Shown here: piece by piece, positions 57,545 to 64,000 of the stretch
Layout: every line of letters starts with the position of its first letter
How positions within the stretch are numbered: position 1 is the stretch's first letter
Assembly (NCBI GenBank): GCA_030762935.1
Contig: CM060900.1
Location: forward strand, 436,659,759-436,723,758
Length of the DNA: 64,000 nt
Reading direction: 5' to 3'
From: Hymenopus coronatus
Taxonomy: Eukaryota > Arthropoda > Insecta > Mantodea > Hymenopodidae
Position numbers and translations under genes: made by a program
The notes under the pieces: generated by a model
Databases searched by the model: none
What the model was told of the DNA's origin: nothing
Seen by the model: only the letters and a program-made list of their open reading frames with translations

Positions 57545-57785
57545 GTTTTGTAGTGTTTAACGCCCGCTTTTACTACTTGTGGCACCACAGGCGATGGTAC
57601 TGGTGATGCATGGCATGAAAATGGAGCACCGGTAAAATGCGAAGGCGGGGGGAACCGGAGAACCCGGAGAAAACCGCTGGGCGCACCGCTTTGTCCACCA
57701 CAAATCTCACATGCGGTCACTTGGGATCGCCCATCAAGGGGAGAGGCGAGAAGTGTAACCACTCGGCCTTGGCACGGCCTACACC
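57545..57785 (-). mobile_element. SINE-B copy 3
   Basis: The minus strand has GCCGTGCCAAGGCCGAGTGGTTACAC (A box GGCCGAGTGG), CGATCCCAAGTGACCGCATGTGAGATTTGTGGTGGACAAAGCGGTGCG, GGTTTTCTCCGGGTTCTCCGG, CACCGGTGCTCCATTTTC, ACCATCGCCTGTGGTGCC and a terminal GGGCGTTAAACACTACAAAACAAAAC. Frames at 57451-57831 and 57637-57912 run through it. Confidence 0.92.
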
Positions 57786-58415
57786 GGCGGCATTGAACCA
57801 ATCTGGAAACGACCAAGTCATACCTTTGCACTTTGGACTACCTCTTTGCAGTACTGAGCACATCAGGTTCATGCCCTCAAAGCCAGAACTGTGTTTTAAT
57901 TATTCTCGGTAGCTTTAAAGAACGTGCAACTTCCTCTGGTTCGGGTACTTCTTTTCTGGAAACATTGCCAGTGACATCCAAATCCTCCTTTGAGTGGCAG
58001 CATCGCACCTTCCAAGCAGAGAAAAGCTTGGGATATATGTTTATAAAAACCTTTCCTATATATATATACACTGGATGTGTGTGTGTGTGTGTGTGTGATA
58101 TATTTATCGTCTAAAGAACTAAAACCAGCAATCGTTAAATTTAGGTCGTAACTTCTTAATTGAGTATTTTCTGGTCTTGATTTTCACACAGTTAGCTCCA
58201 GGAGATGTAAAACATATTAATATCTTGAGAAAGGATTATTAAATGATGAGGAAAAAGTACGCTAGAACCTAACAATCCGTTCCTTATCAATTAGTTCAGA
58301 TAAAACAAATGTCATGGGGAACTCTGGTGAAACCACAAAATAAACAAGTTACTATATGTCAGAATGATACGGTTCTCCTATTTCACTAATAAACCAAACC
58401 ATGTTTTACTTTTGT
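57786..58415. other. Unannotated DNA
   Basis: TATATATATA (58060s) and a (TG)12 tract at 58076-58098; otherwise nothing recognised. Confidence 0.4.
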
Positions 58416-58529
58416 TTATCATTACTTTCTCTATCACTATAGTGTACATAGTAGGCAGAGAAGGTATTGTAGTGCACCTAAAAATGCGATACGAGATTTC
58501 ACCGAAAAAACATATTTTGAGGATCCCGG
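58416..58529 (+). repeat. W element 5' end, left part of a copy split by a microsatellite
   Basis: TCATTACTTTCTCTATCACTATAGTGTACATAGTAGGCAGAG, then ATTGTAGTGCACCTAAAAATGCG and GAGATTTCACCG, stopping at TTGAGGATCCCGG. Confidence 0.9.
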
Positions 58530-58592
<63 letters not shown>

Positions 58593-59180
58593 AAAAATAA
58601 TAATAAAAATAATAATAAAAATAATAATAAAAATAATAATAAAAATAATAATAAAAATAATAATAAAAATAATAATAAAAATAATAATAAAAATAATAAT
58701 AAAAATAATAATAAAAATAATAATAAAAATAATAATAAAAATAATAATAAAAATAATAATAAAAATAATAATAAAAATAATAATAAAAATAATAATAAAA
58801 ATAATAATAAAAATAATAATAAAAATAATAATAAAAATAATAAAAATAAAAATAATAAAAATAAAAATAATAAACATAATAATATTAAAAATAATAAAAA
58901 TAATAATAATAAAAATAATAATAATAAAAATAATAAAAATAATAAAAATAATAAAAATAATAAAAATAATAAAAATAATAAAAATAATAAAAATAATAAA
59001 AATAATAAAAATAACAACAATAATAAAAATAACAACAACAACAATAACAACAATAACAACAATAATAATAATAATAATAATAATAATGATAATAATAATG
59101 ATCATGATAATAATAATGATCATGATAATAATAATGATCATGATAATAATAATGATCATGATAATGATAATGATAATTAT
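58530..59180. repeat. Giant AAT/AAAAT compound microsatellite, ~650 bp
   Basis: Opens as (AAT)n, then a long higher-order array of 13-base units (three AAT plus one AAAT, 58590-58840), then AAAAT arrays, AAC interruptions, and finally 18-bp units containing TGATCATGATAATAATAA. The 269-codon poly-Ile/Phe frame on the minus strand is this repeat. Confidence 0.97.
59099..59170. repeat. 18-bp tandem array with TGATCA palindrome
   Basis: TGATCA occurs at 59099, 59117, 59135 and 59153, exactly 18 bp apart, at the right edge of the giant microsatellite. Confidence 0.95.
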
Positions 59181-59196
59181 ACTACTACTACTGCTG

Positions 59197-59885
59197 CTCC
59201 ATGTGCACGTGTGTGTGTTTGCGTATCTGTGAATAGTGTAGCTCAAAAACGAAGAGGCGGTTAAATAGCAAAGTTGGTATTTAAAGCTTACTTATCTTCC
59301 AAGGATGGGGCACGAAGATTGTTAGAAAAGTCTTCTACCCCAAACTACACGTATTTTCGTTTTTCCCGAAAATGTCTAAGAATTTTAATTAAAACAATGC
59401 ATATTAAAATGTTTACGTCACAAATAAAATGGTGTCTTGAATATTCTGGAGCTGTCTGTGAAGGTCTCTTCATTCTGGATAACTTCACATAACTGGTAAA
59501 ACGTAAGAGATAGACAAAAGTTTTATACACAAAATATGCAGTTAATGCATAAAAATACACAATTTATATCAACTAAATGTTTTGTGCAATTTCCCAATTT
59601 CCAATATATTCCTTGCTTCTGTTTAAGTTTTCCAGTACTTTTACTTTTCTCAGATTAGATGAAGTTTTTTCATGGTCATACAAGGAGAACGGAATTTCAA
59701 TATCATCACATAGCAATCAGTTTAAACAAACTGACTATCGCTTTAGCCTAGTGTCTTCTCTTATTTCGCTTGTACAACAACGAAACATGTGATAAATCCA
59801 TTTCTGCTAATGCTTATCTCAATTACCACAAAGTAGTTACAGCAGTAGGCTTTCATGGAAGTAGTTTTGTTCAGAATAGTTACAA
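59197..59885 (+). repeat. W element, right part of the copy split by the microsatellite
   Basis: Resumes at GTGCACGTGTGTGTGTTTGCG, the (TG)n block, then GCTCAAAAACGAAGAGGCGG, CTTCCAAGGATGGGGCACGAAG, CCCCAAACTACACG and GACTATCGCTTTAGCCTAGTG, ending near GTTCAGAATAGTTAC. The 3' terminal GTAGAGAAAGTC block is lost. Confidence 0.9.
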
Positions 59886-62340
59886 AACTAATTTTGAATA
59901 TAATACATTACTCATATTTTGAACTATCAGTGCATTAGTGGTAATATTTTTCTGATTTTTGTACTACTATGGTTATTGCCCTTAAAGGGAGTAAAACATG
60001 AATTCTTCCAAAAAATTAGTTATAGTTTTTGTCCCACTATATTAATTAGGAATTTCCTTTTAGTTTGATACTCTTTGTCATTGTATCCAATAGGTTGCTA
60101 AGACTTTTACTAAGAAGCTTTAATCATACTTTAGGATAATGAAATCGTGTAACTGCTGTTTTGGAGTTATTTTGGTGTTAATAATGCTTTGGTTAATTTA
60201 AAAATATTAATTGCTGATGCACTTTTACAAAATATGGAGTAACTAAGAACGTAATATCATCTGCTCTATTAAAGTCATTCATTGAAGTAGATCATGAACT
60301 TACAAGGCTTACACCTACTTCCTGCATAATTCAGTCTGATATCTTAAACATCTTCACATAACGTTAAAATTGATCTGGTTTTGCACATTAAATTTGCTAA
60401 GTTAGATAGGATTATTTTATTAATTATGCCATGTTTTGATTAAGGTTTACCAGCAATTATTTACATTACTAAACTATCTTATTGACACGAAAGTAGATCC
60501 ACAACAGAACAGATTTATCATCCTAATATGTAATTCAACTATCTTCAATAGTTTCTGAGAAAACATATTATTTATACCAAGAAATGTTATTCACAGAAAA
60601 TGCTCAAATAAAAATGCAAAGAACAAACCAGCATATGTTTTAAAATCAAGAAACCATATGGTTTGTGAACACAGAAGTTACTCTTAAAAGTAGTACCAAT
60701 TTGTACAGCAAATTTCCTCCTAACAGACGAGTTAAGTTCTACCAAAATACTGCAAAATGTGTAGGAGTAACACTATTTTACAGTGAATTGCTGCGTAATA
60801 TACAGTAAAAATTGCGGACGCGGTAGCATTTTAAAAACATATTCAAAAGATAAGTATTTTGCTTACAATGACAACTCAGCTCTACTTTTAAAGTGCCAAT
60901 GGAATGGACGAGAGTTAATTCAGTTGCAATGTTTATTTAAAGTTGTATCTAGTTGATAACGTATGTAGTTAAAAAAAGGTGTGAAAATAACCATTATTTG
61001 TATTTCTTAAGTATGAGATGAGTGCAATAACCTCAAATAAAATAACATTTCCATTTCATGTATTACTTATTAAAAGCTGAAATAAAATAATTGTTCCTTA
61101 TTTCTATTGTTGCTATCGATATTCGTACATTCGGTGTAAGCACGCTCGGCATATCATAATTCAGAAGGCAGTGAAGAAAGAAAAAAAAATCAGTAAATAA
61201 ACATGGTGGAATGCATCATCTAGGAACTAATGCAAGTATTACGATCATAACCTGATAAATTCTCCCTTCCTATATATGATAAATTATTAATAGTTTATTT
61301 CGATGAATTGTCTTATCAAATACAACTCGTGTTTTCATCTCTTAGGACAATTCACGATCGGAGCGAAGCGAAAATGAAAACACTCGTGGTATTATTTAAT
61401 GATAATATTGCCACGTTTACAATTATCGTGACGGTTGCATGCCCCAAACTGGCGTGACGGAATGGAATGATCTTTGAGAGTAGCTCAGGAATGGTAAAGG
61501 TTTTCTACGGGGTGTAAGAAAATGATGAAAACAAGTGGGAGGCACACCAAGAAAGTCAGCTAGCGATAGATGCTTATAGTTTTAAGGTCCAAGAACAAAG
61601 TCATACAGATTCAGCTCCCTTTAGAGAAGTAGCTAATGGTGTAATGGGGAATAAAAGGTGGCATCAGCGGGCATTTAGTGCTGGTCCAATGGCGTTTGTC
61701 TTGTAACCAATGGTAACGTACATGTTATGAGAGAGAGCTGCACTTTTGCTCCACGTGGAGCTGCAATTAGCTGCTGTTTCAGAAGTTGCTACTCTAGCGC
61801 GGTAAGTAATCGACGGTATTTAGTGACCTAATATAGTTTTTGTCCAATGGCATTCCAATTGTAGCCGTACACTTGATTCGCAGAGACAGTTGTGTTTCAA
61901 ACTCTTAAATGGAGCAAACGTAGTGACTGTCGCTATGTGCTCGATAAGTCATCAATCAAAACCGCAAGTTAACGCAGGTAGTGCAACAAACATACCTGTA
62001 GGAAGTTTTCTGATGAATCATCTTCTCAGCAACGAAAGTCACAGTCTTTGAACACGCGTACCAAAGAAATTGAATGACGTAGACTCCTGCTAATCAGGCG
62101 TCTGGGCGAGAGAGGGGTTGCCAAAAATTGGAAGTTTAAATAGCGTTAGTCTAGCTGACTTCGCCCTTGCGTAAGCTCCGTCAGCATGAATCGCACAACC
62201 CCTACATGTGTAGAATGTACAAAGAACATGCGGAGACAATGCCTTCTAAAACTCATACGATATAAGCCCTGCTGCCATAAGCATTCGGGAAATTACTTGT
62301 ACAAATTGTAAACCAACTGTATGGCTTTATTTGAATAACA
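59886..62340. other. Unannotated DNA with a foldback and a possible promoter-like block
   Basis: AT-rich and featureless to 61300. An imperfect inverted repeat lies at 61318-61393. 61440-62260 is GC-moderate with two CCAAT motifs and a GGTAAGT (see findings). No coding sequence recognised. Confidence 0.35.
61318..61393. repeat. Imperfect inverted repeat
   Basis: AATACAACTCGTGTTTTCAT (61319-61338) pairs with ATGAAAACACTCGTGGTATT (61374-61393) across a 35-base loop containing CGATCGGAGCGAAGCG. Confidence 0.7.
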
Positions 62341-62357
62341 TTACATATATCTCAAAA

Positions 62358-62399
<42 letters not shown>

Positions 62400-62401
62400 T
62401 A
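62358..62401. repeat. poly(A) plus (TA)n
   Basis: An A run continuing into a TA tract, about 30 bp before a minus-strand W copy. Confidence 0.95.
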
Positions 62402-62429
62402 ATCGTCACTTTACATAACAGAAAGTAAA

Positions 62430-63300
62430 AATATAGTACGTTCCATTCATATGACTTTTTCTATTTTTTCTGCAAGCAAATTATTCTTACAAAAGATTAT
62501 TCTTTTTTCTGCGTCATGATAATCGAGACAAACATTAGCAAACATTGTATTATTACTTTTTTCTTGTAAGTAGAAGGGGAAGAAACGGAATACACTGAGC
62601 TAAAGTGACAGCCAAATCTTTTAAAGGGTGTCGCTATGCGATTGACTTTGAATTTAGTTTCTCTTCCTATGGCCAGGTGTAAAACAAGGGAGATACAAAA
62701 CGGATGACAGCTTCCCATTTACGAAAAGCTTTAGGTATTTTAAAATTGAAATAGTGAGCATATGGGAAATGGTTAACCTACAAAGAAACTTCATATGACA
62801 AATTGTGTGTTTTCACGATATCTATATTTTTTGTGTAGTAAGTTTTTATCTATCTCCTATACCTTACCACTTATATAAAATGCATTCAGAATGAAGAGCA
62901 TTTCAGGAGCCATTCCCAGGAAATTCAGGATATACATCGTTAATGCGCTGCATTTTTAATCAAAATCGTTAGCCATTTTTAAGAAAATCGAAATTTCGAA
63001 AAATGTTACATGTAAAGGGTAGTTGGGAGTGTGGGATTCTTTCTGAAAATCTTTTTGTTGCATTCTTGGAAGATACTGAACTTAGATACTAAGTTTGGTA
63101 TTTAAACGAGTTTTCCTTATTGAGATATGCAGTCTAGACATACGCACAGGCGCGCGCGCACGCGGACGTTTTTCTAAAAATGCTTTTTTGGTTTCACAGG
63201 CCTTCAGAACATGTATTTCCGTTGAAAAATCGGTATGGAATTAGCGGATGCAATACAATACCTTCTGTGCCCATTATGTACATTGTACATGGTGCTGTTT
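62430..63300 (-). repeat. W element, complete copy
   Basis: Begins TACGTTCCATTCATATGACTTTTTCTATTTTTTCTGCAAGC and ends at the palindrome CATTATGTACATTGTACATGGTGC. A CGCGCGCGCACGCG run replaces part of the (TG)n site at 63149-63163. Confidence 0.93.
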
Positions 63301-63737
63301 TAATTAATAGGTCTGCAAAACGACCTTTGGCAATTTTCACTGTTTAGTATTCCCTTAAACCAAAAGAGAAGGAAAGAATCTTTGATACGTTCAACCATTT
63401 GCTTATAAAGTAAGAAAACAAAAACTTATAAGGGTATGGCATTTCCTGTAGGAATCGTGTAATCCCATAGTATACAAACACATCCGTTGTCTAGACGCCA
63501 TCAGGAGCTGCTCTCACGGCTGGTGTGGGCGGGCGTTCATTCATTAGGGAGTAGCATAACGGGATCAGCACGATGCATTCAGAGCCATTAGTGCCGATAT
63601 TCCGCATTGGGATTGGCTACTTAACGTAGCTCACTAATTTCTTTGGAATGTTGAGTGCAGAGTGTTGCATGCTCAACGGAGAATGCCTCATCCCAACGGA
63701 CTTGAGGCAACGTATATTGTATTTTATCTTCGAATAC
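63301..63737. other. Unannotated DNA
   Basis: A GC-richer block at 63484-63640 has no second copy in the window. Nothing else recognised. Confidence 0.4.
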
Positions 63738-63889
63738 ACTTGTTAATTTCTCTAGAACGTATGCATAGGTACAATGTAAATCGTAAGTAGATAAGGTATT
63801 GTATTCCACCCAAAAATACTATACCTATGTTTCACCGGAAATACATGTTTCGAGGTCCCGTGAATCCAAAAAATCATTTTTAGAAAAGG

Positions 63890-63926
<37 letters not shown>

Positions 63927-64000
63927 CTGCCAGCAGCATGACTCAAAAACGAAACGTTTGTGAAATACCGAACTTGATATTTGAGTTGAATATCTTCCGA
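63738..64000 (+). repeat. W element, cut by the window end
   Basis: Starts TTGTTAATTTCTCTAGAACGTATGCATAGG. Contains TATTGTATTCCACCCAAAAATAC, CGAGGTCCCGTGAATCC and a long (TG)n (63893-63924), and breaks off within the ATATCTTCCGA block. Confidence 0.92.

Noticed and set aside
57451..57831. 126-codon minus-strand frame
   Set aside because: Lies across SINE-B, whose other copies are collinear at the DNA level with different frames.
58437..59246. 269-codon minus-strand frame (poly-Ile/Phe)
   Set aside because: It is the AAT/AAAAT microsatellite read in a stop-free frame; no complexity or coding signal.
1..64000. CRISPR array or phage/bacterial operon
   Set aside because: Repeats are dispersed, in both orientations and hundreds of bases long; there are no short regular repeat-spacer arrays, ribosome-binding sites or operon-like ORFs.

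Overview
The window looks like noncoding nuclear DNA from a large, repeat-rich animal genome, most likely an arthropod and probably an insect. The evidence is the AT-rich base composition, abundant microsatellites, many SINE-like elements with RNA polymerase III A/B boxes, 5'-truncated LINE copies flanked by target-site duplications, and no dense open reading frames. I cannot name the species. Except for a 135-codon LINE fragment and two small decayed transposon-derived pieces, I support no protein-coding gene. Nearly all short open frames here are chance frames or run through repeats. The two longest (a poly-Ile/Phe frame at 58437-59246 and a 185-codon frame at 9551-10108) are a microsatellite and a SINE body.

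The dominant feature is one unnamed interspersed repeat family, called W here. About two dozen full or partial copies lie in both orientations and cover about 16 kb by my hand estimate, a quarter of the window. A complete copy is about 820-900 bp. It begins with a T-rich tract and CTTTCTCTAC, followed by an imperfect palindrome around TATGTACATA. It then has a purine-rich site and a (TG)n tract, and ends GTAGAGAAAGTCATATGAAT...ACATCAGATTTTT. Copies occur singly, head-to-tail with almost no spacer (4583-6096; 22204-23070), and as facing pairs (281-859; 42732-44555). AAT-type microsatellites have grown at its internal purine-rich site more than once, most dramatically at 58530-59180. I see no conserved reading frame, so it looks non-autonomous; its class is undetermined.

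Layers of retroelements lie on and between the W copies. There are at least nine SINE-like families (A-G, I, J), many with TGGCNNAGTGG-like and GGTTCGANTCC-like boxes. Several insertions are proven by target-site duplications: 7358-7615, 17716-18045, 50959-51221 and 53859-54072. Two LINE 3' ends are also delimited by duplications: 20735-20996 on the minus strand and 21234-21782 on the plus strand. The second retains the C-terminal end of a Jockey/CR1-like reverse transcriptase ORF in an intact frame. A decayed fragment resembling the DUF4817 helix-turn-helix domain lies at 45864-45968, and a CR1-like C-terminal peptide at 50261-50404.

Layout: 1-6.1 kb W copies, SINE-A and a head-to-tail W pair; 7.3-10.4 kb SINE-rich; 10.7-14.5 kb alternating W, SINE-D/C/E and a LINE end; 14.5-18 kb SINEs and a GC-rich long hairpin; 19-24.9 kb W, two LINE ends and SINEs; 25-32 kb mostly unexplained AT-rich DNA; 32.3-36.1 kb three W copies; 36-42 kb sparse; 42.7-44.6 kb a W facing pair; 45.6-47.5 kb a transposon fragment, SINE-B and a tandem duplication; 48-54.6 kb dense nested W/SINE/LINE; 54.6-57.5 kb sparse; 57.5-59.9 kb SINE-B and W with a giant microsatellite; 60-62.4 kb sparse; 62.4-64 kb two W copies, the last cut by the window end.
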